Shown one piece after another: positions 32,870 to 42,020 of a DNA stretch of 44,209 nt. Origin of the DNA: Candidatus Acidiferrum typicum. Lineage in GTDB: Bacteria > Acidobacteriota > Terriglobia > Acidiferrales > UBA7541. The stretch covers positions 1 to 44,209 of the forward strand of contig JAOAPV010000017.1 in assembly GCA_025463055.1 (NCBI GenBank). The letters are read 5' to 3'. The position numbers and the translations under genes were made by a program. Position 1 is the stretch's first letter. Every line of letters starts with the position of its first letter. The notes under the pieces were generated by a model. That model was given only the letters and a program-made list of their open reading frames with translations. It searched no databases and was not told where the DNA came from.

Positions 32870-34282
32870 CTACTTGGCGGCTGCCGCGGCTACATACGGC
32901 TTGACCATTTTTCTTGGATCGACAACGCGATCGAACTCAGCCTCCGTCACAAAGCCGAGCTTGAGCGCGGCCTGCTTCAGCGTGAGGTCGTTGTCCATTG
33001 CGTAGTGCGCAATCTTCGAAGCTTTGTCGTAGCCAATCACCGGCGATAGCGCCGTCACGAGCATCAGCGAACGCTCTACGTATTCGTTGATCTTCTTCAC
33101 ATTCGGCTTTGTCCCTTCCACCAGGAATTTGCGGAAGTTCGTGCAGCTGTCGGTCATGAGCGTGATTGAGTGCGTAACGTTGTAGATGATCAGAGGTTTG
33201 TAGACATTCATCTCGAGGTAACCGCCCGCACCACCGAAGCCCACCGCCGTGTCATTCGCCATCACTTGGACGGCGACCATTGTCAGGGCTTCTGCCTGGG
33301 TCGGGTTTACCTTGCCGGGCATGAGCGTGGAGACCGGCTCGTTCTCCGGAATCTGCAGTTCGGCGAAGCCGGCCCGCGGGCCGCAGGACATTAATCGGAT
33401 GTCGTTGGCGATCTTGTAGAGTGATACGGCCAGCGTGCGTAGTGTGCCGGAGAGCTGTACCTGAGCGTCGTGAGCGCCCTGCACCGTGAACTTGTTCGGT
33501 GCGCTGACGAACGGTAAGCCTGTGAGCTTGGCGATCTCCGCTGCAGCCGCCTCACCGAAGCCGGGCGCCGAGTTGATACCGGTGCCCACTGCCGTGCCAC
33601 CGAGCGCAAGGCGATAGACACCCTTTAGCGCGTCGTCGATCCGCTCGAGATCGTCCGCGAGCACGCCCTCATAGCCCGACCATTCTTGCCCGAGCGTCAG
33701 AGGTGTGGCGTCTTGCATGTGGGTACGGCCGATCTTGATGACGTCGTCCCACTCGTTGACTTTCGCAGCGATTGCATCGTGCAGCTGCTTTACCGCGGGG
33801 ATTAGTCGCTGCTTAACACTGACCGCCGCAGCAATATTCATCGCCGAAGGAAATGAGTCGTTCGACGACTGAGCCATGTTGACGTGATCGTTGGGGTGAA
33901 CCGGCGTCTTGCTCCCGAGCGGCGTGCCCGCGATCTGACAGCAACGGTTCGAGATCACCTCATTCACGTTCATGTTGAACTGCGTGCCGCTGCCGGTCAT
34001 CCACACATGCAGCGGGAACATGTCATGGTGCTGACCCGAGAGGATCTCGTCGCAGACTTGAACGATCAGATTCCGGCGCTTGTCATCCAGCCGCTTGCCG
34101 GCATAGTTGGCATTCGCAGCGGCTTTCTTGAGGACGGCGTACGCGGTAATCATCTCCCGCGGGATTAAGTCCTTGCCAATGCTGAAGTGCTCAATCGAGC
34201 GCTGAGTCTGCGCGCCCCAGAGCTTGTCGGCTGGAACATTCACCTCGCCCAAGCTGTCGGTTTCTTTGCGAAGTTCTGCCAT
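32870..34282 (-). CDS. fumC: Class II fumarate hydratase
   Basis: The protein has 470 residues, normal for FumC, converting fumarate to malate as a homotetramer without an iron-sulphur cluster. [31 protein letters not shown] with catalytic H188, and the mobile loop at 317-324 are present in near-identical register to the E. coli enzyme. The loop reads V317-S318-T319-LMPGK instead of the common GSSIMPGK: the catalytic Ser318 is kept, but Gly317 and Ser319 are substituted. AAGGAG lies 8 nt before ATG 34282. Downstream come the AEC transporter and malic enzyme genes. Confidence 0.95.
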   Translation of the reverse strand: MAELRKETDSLGEVNVPADKLWGAQTQRSIEHFSIGKDLIPREMITAYAVLKKAAANANYAGKRLDDKRRNLIVQVCDEILSGQHHDMFPLHVWMTGSGTQFNMNVNEVISNRCCQIAGTPLGSKTPVHPNDHVNMAQSSNDSFPSAMNIAAAVSVKQRLIPAVKQLHDAIAAKVNEWDDVIKIGRTHMQDATPLTLGQEWSGYEGVLADDLERIDDALKGVYRLALGGTAVGTGINSAPGFGEAAAAEIAKLTGLPFVSAPNKFTVQGAHDAQVQLSGTLRTLAVSLYKIANDIRLMSCGPRAGFAELQIPENEPVSTLMPGKVNPTQAEALTMVAVQVMANDTAVGFGGAGGYLEMNVYKPLIIYNVTHSITLMTDSCTNFRKFLVEGTKPNVKKINEYVERSLMLVTALSPVIGYDKASKIAHYAMDNDLTLKQAALKLGFVTEAEFDRVVDPRKMVKPYVAAAAAK

Positions 34283-34317
34283 CTTATTTCTCCTTGTTTT
34301 TTAGGAACTCGCGGCAG

Positions 34318-34443
34318 TTACAAAATGCTGCCCTCGTACACCTGCTCGAACAACTTCACGTTCTGCCGGTAGTCCACGTGAACGCCGACAAGCACGGGTC
34401 CAGGAGTGTCGAACGTTTTTCGCAGGGTAGTAGTGAGACACTC
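34318..34443 (-). pseudogene. C-terminal fragment of acetolactate synthase large subunit
   Basis: About 41 residues read TLRKTFDTPGPVLVGVHVDY then RQNVKLFEQVYEGSIL and stop at 34318. This matches the end of the third (TPP-binding) domain of acetolactate synthase, where the PGPVLV.V.VDY block precedes the C-terminal helix. The remaining roughly 500 residues are absent. The fragment lies 36 bp upstream of fumC on the same strand, directly after an unrelated ribbon-helix-helix start. Confidence 0.5.
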
Positions 34444-34498
34444 CCTGCACGAGGGCTGCAGATGTAGAGATTTGGTAGGCGCGGTGGCGGCAGCTCTG

Positions 34499-34615
34499 AA
34501 AATATTGGCTGAGCGCCGCGGTAACAACGCTATCGGGCGAAGTAGCCCGGCGGGCAACAGCATTATTTAGAATGGTCGCGAGGGAATCCGGGATAACCAC
34601 AGTAAGAACTGGCAT
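34499..34615 (-). pseudogene. Ribbon-helix-helix antitoxin-like N-terminal fragment
   Basis: From ATG 34615 the frame gives MPVLTVVIPDSLATILNNAV followed by ARRATSPDSVVTAALSQYF, a ribbon-helix-helix pattern (beta strand, two helices) as in ParD/CopG-type antitoxins. After about 39 residues the frame continues as featureless sequence to 34301 over the acetolactate synthase fragment. It is probably a truncated antitoxin or small regulator. No toxin gene is visible nearby. Confidence 0.4.
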
Positions 34616-35175
34616 GACATAACCTTTTTTTGACCTCCCTGGCTCTAGAGGGCTTCGACATCGCTGGTTCTCTTTTTCCTATCCGTCCGCGACGCCCTGT
34701 TCTCGCCGGATCCACCCGCACATATACGATGCACAGTTGCGGAGTTCGATACCCTGTTGCAAGCTTGCGCATTCTTTTCTCCGCACCCACTAAGAGCGAA
34801 AGGCCTAATGCGAGGAGTCCCGCCAAGGAGCGCCAATTATTCGGAATCGGAGGTGTACAGACTTCTGCGGAAAGCCTCGCGAGCCTCTACGCTCCGTCGT
34901 GGCTTTACACTGCACGCTGCGTTCTTTTTTATTGGGAGGGCCAGGAACTGATGCAAAGTACTGAGAACGAGGAGCATACAAGCAGGGCTGGGTTGACCGA
35001 CGCTCAGAGTCTGGCGTCTCGATATCCAACCCTCGGGACAACGTGTTCATATATCGACTTCGGGCATCGACTGGTGGTGCACATGAATCCGCAGACGGGT
35101 ACTTTGATTCGACGAATGGTGCGGCGCATTCATCCAGAAGATCGACCTCGGGTCGGACCCGTCCGCCAAATGTTT
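34616..35175. other. Gene-poor stretch between fumarase block and glycan operon
   Basis: Frames of 60-195 codons exist on both strands but none shows a domain, a signal or a coherent start. The most plausible would be an 88-codon plus-strand frame from ATG 34951 (with AGGA upstream), ending at 35217 over the acetyltransferase 3' end. It is not accepted as a gene. Nothing else recognised. Confidence 0.35.
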
Positions 35176-35757
35176 TTACAGATTCGGTTTCTTGGGCAAA
35201 GGCCTGAGGCGTCGTGAAAATTCTTTCAGCGTGACGTGAGCAGAGAGTGGAATTCCGCAAGTTGCGATAGGAACCGCTGGATTGCCTTGCACAACAGTCA
35301 TCGGCGGCACCGATTGACTTACGACACTACCGGCAGTGACCACAGCGCCTCGTCCGATAGTGACATTGGGAAGAATGATCGCGCCAGGCCCGATGAAAGC
35401 ATCCTGCTCAATTTTTACGCCCTGCGTCTCGCGGAAATGGGCGATGACCGTTACGCGCATACTCAGCGAGGCGCGATCTTCAATAGTGATGAGAAAAGGG
35501 CGAGACGTATCCAAAATAACGTCGTAGCCGATCCACACGTCTTTTCCCATGTGCACGCCGCGCCATCGGTGCAAGCTGAGACGTAGACTTCGCGCGCCGG
35601 GCAGAATTCTAGCCAGGTGCTGAAAGAGACGATTCCGAAAGCCCCTTAAGATGTTCTCTTTCACTTCTTTGTGGGGTTCCCGCGGCGCCGAAGCGACGAC
35701 GAGATTCTGAGCGTCCCCAGCCTCTGTGTGTTCAAGACGCGATGTGGTGCTGGACAT
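35176..35757 (-). CDS. WcaF-like hexapeptide-repeat acyltransferase
   Basis: The protein has 193 residues. Left-handed beta-helix repeats are clear: VWIGYDVILDTSRPFLITIE, RASLSMRVTVIAHFRET, then VKIEQDAFIGPGAIILPNVT and IGRGAVVTAGSVVSQSVPP, ending VVQGNPAVPIA. This is the usual C-terminal layout of WcaF/LacA-type O-acetyltransferases. It is the third gene of the FkbH-ACP operon, overlapping the ACP gene by 26 bp. The donor could be acetyl-CoA or, given its neighbours, an acyl group held on the carrier protein (inference). Confidence 0.85.
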   Translation of the reverse strand: MSSTTSRLEHTEAGDAQNLVVASAPREPHKEVKENILRGFRNRLFQHLARILPGARSLRLSLHRWRGVHMGKDVWIGYDVILDTSRPFLITIEDRASLSMRVTVIAHFRETQGVKIEQDAFIGPGAIILPNVTIGRGAVVTAGSVVSQSVPPMTVVQGNPAVPIATCGIPLSAHVTLKEFSRRLRPLPKKPNL

Positions 35758-35989
35758 AGTTTTGCACCGCTGAAAAAGAAACTAAGTTGGGCAAGTCGGT
35801 AAGGCTGACCTGCACGCCGAATTCTTCCTGAACAACGGAGATCAGCGTCACCGAAGCCAAGGAGTGCCACCCCGGAACCGATTCGATGCTCGCGTTGCGA
35901 ATTTGTTCTTCGTCCAAATCTGGAAATACGGACGAAAAGCAGCGAACCAGACGATGCTCAAGATTTTGCGTTTCCTCGAGATTATGCAT
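35732..35989 (-). CDS. Acyl carrier protein (FkbH partner)
   Basis: The protein has 85 residues. Four-helix ACP pattern with phosphopantetheine Ser in PGWHSLASVTL (W-H-S-L instead of the classical D-S-L), followed by the acidic recognition helix LISVVQEEFGVQVSLTDLPN. ATG 35989 overlaps the end of the FkbH gene, indicating tight coupling. In other systems FkbH-type enzymes dephosphorylate 1,3-bisphosphoglycerate and load glyceryl on such carriers. The replacement of Asp by His before Ser is noted but occurs in specialised carriers. Confidence 0.85.
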   Translation of the reverse strand: MHNLEETQNLEHRLVRCFSSVFPDLDEEQIRNASIESVPGWHSLASVTLISVVQEEFGVQVSLTDLPNLVSFSAVQNYVQHHIAS

Positions 35990-37721
35990 TTACGGCCGCC
36001 TTTGCCTGATGGAACAGAGGTGGACATTTTTCAGAGAAATCCACACGCGAAACGCGAACGTCGTCGCTAAGCGGAGTGGTGGTTATGCTTGCGAGAAAAT
36101 CCTGAATCGGTTTATTGCGATCTGTGGGTTGGTAGGCAAAAGTAATCTCTTGCAGATCGAAATTCTCGAAGAGCCAGCTAAGAGATTGATGCTCGATGCG
36201 CCGGGAAAAAGCGCGGCAACTCATCACCCAGCAGTCAATGGCGGCTGCTTTGCCCTGCATCCGGCCAAGCAGAACGGCAATCTTGCCAAGCGCACCATAC
36301 TTATCGTCGTAGCTCACGGTCATCAGAAAGATGGCCGGGTCGTTGAAATACGCCATCCATGAACTCTCGGTGACGCGTTTTCCGTTTAAATTGAACTGGT
36401 TCGTTTTATTGATTAGCTCGAACGCCCGGTGATCTTCCTTCTCTTTCCCAAAACTAATGGTGACGCTAGCTTGAGCGTCTTGCAGAAAGCTATCGAGGGA
36501 AGTTCCTTCGCCATTTGAAGAATCAGGAAGCGGCGCCGCTGCCCGAATGCTTTCGAGACGAATGGAATCTTCTTCGGAAACGGTTGTCTTTCCAAAGGCA
36601 TCCCGCAAGCGCCGCAGCAGTTGCCAGAACGTTTGATAATCCGGCTTGGGAAACACCAGGCATTCCATGTCCGGGAAAGCAGCTTTGACTTCGGCAAGCT
36701 CCATCGGACTATCGTCGATGAAAACCACGCTATCGGCGGCGATGTTCCAGGTTTTCAGGATGCGGCGAACGGATTCCGATTTTGGGCCCCAATGAACGTC
36801 GATCGGATAGAGCGATTGCTTGTCAATCAGCAGATCTTCTCTCTCGAAAGCTTGTTGCACCAGCGCAGGTTCATTCTTGCTGGCGACAGCCGTCAAAATG
36901 CCCGCACTCGCCAGCGAGGCAAGGAACTGCTGGTAGAGGCCGTGAATGTGCGCTCTCTGATCAAGATGCCACGAAATTCCGTCAACGCCGTTCTCACCCA
37001 AAATTCCAGACCATAGCGTGTCATCCAGGTCTGTGATCAGTCCCTTCTTGGGACTTGGATTCCGGATCAGAGCGGCCAGCAGTTCGGCTAGAGCGGACGC
37101 GTGCGATATGCGATATGGGAAACCAGCGGAGAGCTCTGATTGGATATCAAAGCGATTTGATGGCGGCGAGACTTCGTCCAAATGAGAGGCACTAAGGATG
37201 CGGATGCGAGATTTCGTCGCAAGGGAAGCGCCGAAGCTGCTGAGCGCCTGCCGCAACTCAAGTTCATAAGCAGAAGCCTGATGGCTCGGAGTTGTGAAGA
37301 GCGGGGGCAGCGGCAGCGTGGGCAGCGAAATATAAGTCGGAACGGAAGCCCCCTCGGTGAGAATCGCTTTCTCGAGACGAGCGAGCATCCGGTGCGCGGA
37401 TTTCACGATGTCTGGTAGGTCCGCAACGCGCCAGCCACCTAAATTGCGAACGCCGAGCCGGAGGTCCAGGTCCTGCCATTCGATTGCCACAACTAAGACA
37501 TCGCAGCCCTCAGGTCGAATGCCTTCGATATTGCCGGCGAGATCTCCGAACAGTCCGGTGGTCGTTTCGATGCGTTCGACAGGTGATCGCTGGCACAAAG
37601 CAGCCTTGAGGAACGTCTCGAAGTGCAGAGGGGTGAAGCCACAAGCCAAGCAGATCCTGAGAAGAGGAGCGGTCTCAGGCAGTGGGCGTCTGATAACAGC
37701 CAAGGCGTCGATAAGTTTCAC
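35982..37721 (-). CDS. FkbH-like HAD-IIIC glyceryl-ACP synthase
   Basis: The protein has 579 residues. The HAD phosphatase core is KGLITDLDDTLWSGILGENG with DLDDT as the DxDxT motif; further motifs are LTAVASKNEPALVQ and DSVVFIDDSPMELAEVKAAF. The N-terminal 190 residues form an SGNH-like extra domain and the C-terminal 150 a GNAT-like domain (FELINKTNQFNLNGKRVT), the known FkbH layout. Relatives transfer D-glycerate from 1,3-bisphosphoglycerate to an ACP for use as an extender or lactyl-type unit. It is followed by its ACP with an 8-bp overlap, then the WcaF-like transferase. Confidence 0.9.
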   Translation of the reverse strand: MKLIDALAVIRRPLPETAPLLRICLACGFTPLHFETFLKAALCQRSPVERIETTTGLFGDLAGNIEGIRPEGCDVLVVAIEWQDLDLRLGVRNLGGWRVADLPDIVKSAHRMLARLEKAILTEGASVPTYISLPTLPLPPLFTTPSHQASAYELELRQALSSFGASLATKSRIRILSASHLDEVSPPSNRFDIQSELSAGFPYRISHASALAELLAALIRNPSPKKGLITDLDDTLWSGILGENGVDGISWHLDQRAHIHGLYQQFLASLASAGILTAVASKNEPALVQQAFEREDLLIDKQSLYPIDVHWGPKSESVRRILKTWNIAADSVVFIDDSPMELAEVKAAFPDMECLVFPKPDYQTFWQLLRRLRDAFGKTTVSEEDSIRLESIRAAAPLPDSSNGEGTSLDSFLQDAQASVTISFGKEKEDHRAFELINKTNQFNLNGKRVTESSWMAYFNDPAIFLMTVSYDDKYGALGKIAVLLGRMQGKAAAIDCWVMSCRAFSRRIEHQSLSWLFENFDLQEITFAYQPTDRNKPIQDFLASITTTPLSDDVRVSRVDFSEKCPPLFHQAKAAVNA

Positions 37722-37946
37722 GATGGTACTGCCAAGACTTCTTTACGCAGCAAAATCATGTACGAAGAGGCCTCTTTAAAGGCTGTGCTGGGGAGCCAGA
37801 ACAGGCAATCGAATGCGAATCTAAACTGTCAAGACTGGCTGGGCGAAGCCGAGGCTGTGAAAACGAGAGTCGCGAATCAGCTTGAAAACACTGATCAAAG
37901 GTCATTTTATCATATTTTTCGCGAGTCATCCGATTGCGCTTGCGGC

Positions 37947-38954
37947 TCAAACAACGTCCAAATGCATAGAGGGAACCGGTTCAGGGGATGGTTCGCCGTT
38001 AAAGACCGTCAAATAGCAATGTAGCGTTCGAGGCGAACTGCGGAAACGGGCGGCGCGGAAAGGCGCGATGTCGAAATAGCCCAAGCAGGGAAGAAAGGCC
38101 ATCTGCGCTCCAGCTTGGATGCCGCGATCGAGCATTTTCGCCACAAGCACCAGGCGTTCTCCGTTTTCGAGTGTTCCCCATAACACATCTTCGATTAGCA
38201 GACATTTTGTTCTTTGCGGATTGGCGGCGAGCATCAAATAACCGGTTAACAGTCCTTCCTTGCCTTCCGAGCGATGATACGCAACGAGTCCATCGGGTCT
38301 CTGCAGTTGCCATCGCGCTTCGTCTTCCGTCCAGACACGTCTGAGAGGTGTGTTGCCCTCAATGAAAGCCGCGGCTCCGCGGAATTCCGCGGTCAGATCT
38401 TGCGAATTGTCGGCGCGAGAAGTCACGACTTTTGGTTGCAGGAGTCGCATTAGGTAGTGAACAGAAAACACGCGCTCGGTCGGGAGCTTTAGCATGCGGC
38501 AGCATCCGAGGATCATGCCGTTCATCGGCTCGCCCTCGACGCAGTAGTTCACCATGCCGTGGTAGCCGGCAGACTGCGCTCGCTTGACCAGTTCGCTCCA
38601 GAGAACAACCCCATAGCCTCTCTTTTTGTATTCGTTAGAGACAGAAAGAAGAGTGCACAGTATTATGCGAAGTTCGCGCCCTTTGTATTGTATGGTGCGC
38701 GGAAAACCGGCCACAAAGGCGCATGGTTTTTCACCTCCGTAGAGAACAGGAGCGAGAGAATAGCTCGACCCCGGGTAGTTTAGATAGGAAGCAAGGAATT
38801 CGGGTGTATAGAACAGGCCCTGCTGGCCGTTTTCTTTCCAGGACTCCTGGATCAGCCCAGCAATTTGTGCGAAATCACCGCGGAAATCCCCTATCTGAAT
38901 AGACGAATCGCGCGCGGTTTCTGGCGCCTCAACCTTCAGGTTTGCGCTTTCCAT
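37947..38954 (-). CDS. GNAT-fold N-acyltransferase-like protein
   Basis: The protein has 335 residues, with AGGA about 8 nt upstream of ATG 38954. The fold can be read from IILCTLLSVSNEYKKRGYG (the strand-4/P-loop region that binds acyl-CoA), VLWSELVKRAQSAGYHGMVN and YCVEGEPMNGMI. The C-terminal half is a second, diverged GNAT-like unit (RPDGLVAYHRSEGKEGLLTG). It lies 225 bp upstream of fkbH on the same strand and is divergent from the glycosyltransferase at 39068. A role transferring an acyl or aminoacyl group to a glycan is suggested by context only. Confidence 0.7.
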   Translation of the reverse strand: MESANLKVEAPETARDSSIQIGDFRGDFAQIAGLIQESWKENGQQGLFYTPEFLASYLNYPGSSYSLAPVLYGGEKPCAFVAGFPRTIQYKGRELRIILCTLLSVSNEYKKRGYGVVLWSELVKRAQSAGYHGMVNYCVEGEPMNGMILGCCRMLKLPTERVFSVHYLMRLLQPKVVTSRADNSQDLTAEFRGAAAFIEGNTPLRRVWTEDEARWQLQRPDGLVAYHRSEGKEGLLTGYLMLAANPQRTKCLLIEDVLWGTLENGERLVLVAKMLDRGIQAGAQMAFLPCLGYFDIAPFRAARFRSSPRTLHCYLTVFNGEPSPEPVPSMHLDVV

Positions 38955-39067
38955 TCACGGTATCCTAACCGCCAATTAGATGCACGGAAGTTAAGACACG
39001 GTGGCGGCGATGCAACAATGTGCGACCTACTCGCCTTTTCGAGTATCAAAGTACCGAGAGCATCTAA

Positions 39068-39976
39068 ATGGGCATGACAAGCTTCAGCATCATCATTACG
39101 TCGCATAACCAGGCGAATTTTATCCGGGACGCCGTGGACTCCGCGCTGGCGCAATTGCATGGACCGCACGAAATAATTGTAGTGGACGATGCGTCGAGCG
39201 ACGGTTCGCAAGCAATTCTCGAGGAGTATGTCGACACAGTTCGCTTAATCAGGCTCCAAAACAATGTTGGCGCCGGTAGCGCTCGGAACGTCGGTATCGA
39301 AGCAGCGCATGGGGAATTTTTGGTTTTCCTTGATGGAGATGACGTCTTATTGCCGTGGGCTTTGGATGCGTACAGGCGGATTCTCGATAGTGAACGCCCT
39401 CAAATCATTCTGAGTACAATGCGTTGGTTCGAGCGCGGAGCTCCAAAATTGGATGAACGTATGCCGGAGCATGTCCAGGTAGTCGCGTACGAGACTCTAT
39501 TGGAGAAAGATAGGCCCTACCGCGCGAGCGCCAGCGCTTTGGTTATCAACCGCGATGCCTTCACGAAGGTGCAGGGATGGACCAATGACGCTTTCCCCTT
39601 GGACGACTTGGATGCGTTGATAAAACTATTTCATTCGGGCCGAACCGTGCAGGTTCTTGCGCCTCCCATGGTTTGCTATCGCATTCACGCGGCGAATTCG
39701 ATTCATCAAGTGGCCATATGCGCTGCCGCGCTGCGCCGAATTATGAAAAAGGAAGCGCGAGGGGGATATCCGGGCGGGCAAGCAAATCGCGGGCAGAGGT
39801 ACGCGTTTCTTGGGGGGCCCGCGCTGTTTTGGGTGAGAAAGGCCTGCAAGAGTGGCTTGTATGGCGAGGCGCTGCGCCTCTTGGCGTCAGCATGGCCAAT
39901 GATTTTCGCCGCCGGAGTTCGCAAGGTGGGTGTTTCGGTGAAAGGGCGCCGCGCAGTACAGACGATCGCGTTGTAG
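39068..39976 (+). CDS. Family 2 glycosyltransferase
   Basis: The protein has 302 residues. It has the GT-A opening FSIIITSHNQANFIRDAVDS, then EIIVVDDASSDGS and GEFLVFLDGDDVLLPWAL with the DGDD (DxD) nucleotide-sugar-binding motif. The C-terminal portion ends in short hydrophobic helices without clear membrane spans. Inverting GT2 enzymes build polysaccharides from nucleotide sugars at the membrane. ATG 39068 or 39074 may be used. It opens the plus-strand operon of the glycan region, 113 bp from the divergent GNAT gene. Confidence 0.9.
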   Translation: MGMTSFSIIITSHNQANFIRDAVDSALAQLHGPHEIIVVDDASSDGSQAILEEYVDTVRLIRLQNNVGAGSARNVGIEAAHGEFLVFLDGDDVLLPWALDAYRRILDSERPQIILSTMRWFERGAPKLDERMPEHVQVVAYETLLEKDRPYRASASALVINRDAFTKVQGWTNDAFPLDDLDALIKLFHSGRTVQVLAPPMVCYRIHAANSIHQVAICAAALRRIMKKEARGGYPGGQANRGQRYAFLGGPALFWVRKACKSGLYGEALRLLASAWPMIFAAGVRKVGVSVKGRRAVQTIAL

Positions 39977-40196
39977 TTTACAAATTACAGACATAAAGGG
40001 CTTTACAGGCCCGCCTACAGTGGGCGTGGGGAATTCACCCTATATACTTAGGTTCAACCGATCAAGTACGCTTCGCTTGGGAAAACTGGCAGCGGTTTTG
40101 AGCGGATTTTTGTTAACCATCCAAGCCCACCCGTTAGGTCATCCCGCCTAGCACTTCGCCCTGCCAGACCAACATATACGAATTTGGAAAGAGTGA

Positions 40197-42014
40197 ATGG
40201 CGGCACATTTCTTAAGGGGCGACGCTTCCGCGAGCGGATGTCCCAAGGCATTGTTGCTCCGCGGGGAAGCCGCATCACCTGAAGACGAGAAGCTCGCAGC
40301 GTTGCTCGATGTGCTCGGCGTTTCTTGGGAGGCCGTACGCGCCAAGGACATCGCAAGCCGCGCCGAGTGGAACGCGCCCGGTGGCGAGCCATTTTGCGTT
40401 ATGAGCCCGGCAAGTTGCATGGCCGCTCTCGTGGGGCCCGCTGCGAACGCTGGCGGTGCGCTGCCGGACTGGATGGCCAAAGCGGAATCTGTCTACGTTT
40501 ACGGATTCCTAGAGGACAACGATTCACAATCTCTGCTGCGCTTTCTGACGGGCGATCCTTGCGCCAACGTTCGTAGCGCGACTGCGCAACAATCTTTCGT
40601 CTCCGTAACAGGCGATTTTCCGGAAATGTGCGGTCCCATGTCTGGTATTCAGTTCCAGGCGCGGACTCAAGGCAAACAATCGGTATTCGACTTGTGCCCG
40701 CGGACCGATTCATTTCAAAGCATTCTGAGCGCGAGTGACGGGCATTTATTTGTCGCAATGCAACGTGAAGGTGCGCAGCTATTTCTGAACGCGTCGACGA
40801 ATGTGATCGACGTCGCTGCGCTTTGCACGAAATATTTCGACGTGAGGGAGAATTTTTTCGATACAGCTCCGATTGTGATGTATGTGAAGTGGGTGTTTGG
40901 AGCAGACACTGCGTCCGAGATCAGCGCGTGCCTCATTGTGGACGATCCGCCGCTCAAGCCGCGATATGGCTTTTTGAAATATCAAGATGCTCTGCGGTTG
41001 ATGGACGAGCACAACTTTGCCATGACGGTCGCGTTCATCCCTTGGAATTGGCGCAGAACAGACGCACGCACTGTGCGGCTTTTTCATGAACACCCGAACA
41101 GGTTATCGGTCTGCATCCACGGATGCGATCACACGGCCAAGGAATTTGCTGAGCGGTCTGCCGCTGTCTTGAACAAGAGGATCAACGTCGCGAGCCAAAG
41201 GATGCGGCTCTTCGGGCGACGAACGCAGTTGCGCCACGATGACATCATGCTCTTTCCTCAAGGCGCATTTTCGGCGGGTGCGGCGCGAGCCCTGAAGTTG
41301 AATGGATTTGTCGCGGCCGCGAACACCGAGGTTGTGCCGGTACACAAAGACGAGAACAAGACCACGGTCGGCGACCTACTGAGCCTGGCGATAACGAAAT
41401 ATGCGAGCTTTCCGGTGTTCACGCGGCGATATCTAGCCCATGGCGTGGAGAACTTCGCCTTTGATGGACTATTGGGCAAGCCCTGTTTCATCGCGGCTCA
41501 CCACGACGATTTTGCAGGTGACGCGCGAATATTGCTTCAAGTGATTGCAAAGCTCAACTCCTTGAACTGGAATCTTCGTTGGCGTTCGCTAGGAGACGCA
41601 ATAAGCCACAGCTTCAGCGTTCGGACCCGCGGTAAAGGTGAACGATGCGTTGAAATGTATGGCGCCGGCCTGATCTACAAGAATTCGCATGAGTCTGCGC
41701 AACGCACGACATTTATCAAAGAGGAGAGCGATTTCGATTGCGTGAAAGCCGTGACGGTGAATGGACAACCGGTGGACTATTTGCATCAACGGGGATATCT
41801 CCGGTTTGAGGCGATGGTACCGGCAAACGAACGCGCGGACTTGCGCATCCTTTATTCTAGCGGCCAAACCTTGCCTGCTGGCGAGGACGGCCTCAACTAT
41901 CGCGCAAAAGCCGTACTCAGAAGGTATCTTTCGGAGTTTCGCGACAACTACCTTTCCCGGAACGCTCATTTGCAGCAAGGTGCGATCCGGATCAAAGAAG
42001 CATTGAGACTCTAA
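40197..42014 (+). CDS. NodB-like polysaccharide deacetylase-type protein
   Basis: The protein has 605 residues, with GGAAAGAG about 6 nt upstream of ATG 40197. The central part matches a NodB-type barrel: ISACLIVDDPPLKPRYGF (paired Asp), TVAFIPWNWRRTD, RLSVCIHGCDHTAKEF (the HxxxH pair) and FPQGAFSAGAARAL. The N-terminal 240 residues are not recognised and no signal peptide is seen. The C-terminal 150 residues (from about SFSVRTRGKG) look like a beta domain. Deacetylation of a sugar is the family reaction, but the substrate is unknown. It ends 6 bp before the adenylation gene. Confidence 0.7.
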   Translation: MAAHFLRGDASASGCPKALLLRGEAASPEDEKLAALLDVLGVSWEAVRAKDIASRAEWNAPGGEPFCVMSPASCMAALVGPAANAGGALPDWMAKAESVYVYGFLEDNDSQSLLRFLTGDPCANVRSATAQQSFVSVTGDFPEMCGPMSGIQFQARTQGKQSVFDLCPRTDSFQSILSASDGHLFVAMQREGAQLFLNASTNVIDVAALCTKYFDVRENFFDTAPIVMYVKWVFGADTASEISACLIVDDPPLKPRYGFLKYQDALRLMDEHNFAMTVAFIPWNWRRTDARTVRLFHEHPNRLSVCIHGCDHTAKEFAERSAAVLNKRINVASQRMRLFGRRTQLRHDDIMLFPQGAFSAGAARALKLNGFVAAANTEVVPVHKDENKTTVGDLLSLAITKYASFPVFTRRYLAHGVENFAFDGLLGKPCFIAAHHDDFAGDARILLQVIAKLNSLNWNLRWRSLGDAISHSFSVRTRGKGERCVEMYGAGLIYKNSHESAQRTTFIKEESDFDCVKAVTVNGQPVDYLHQRGYLRFEAMVPANERADLRILYSSGQTLPAGEDGLNYRAKAVLRRYLSEFRDNYLSRNAHLQQGAIRIKEALRL

Positions 42015-42020
42015 GGAGCT

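Noticed and set aside
34630-35217. 195-codon plus-strand frame
   Set aside because: The N-terminal half has no coding character. Only the part from 34951 has a possible ribosome site, and it overlaps the acetyltransferase end without any known domain.
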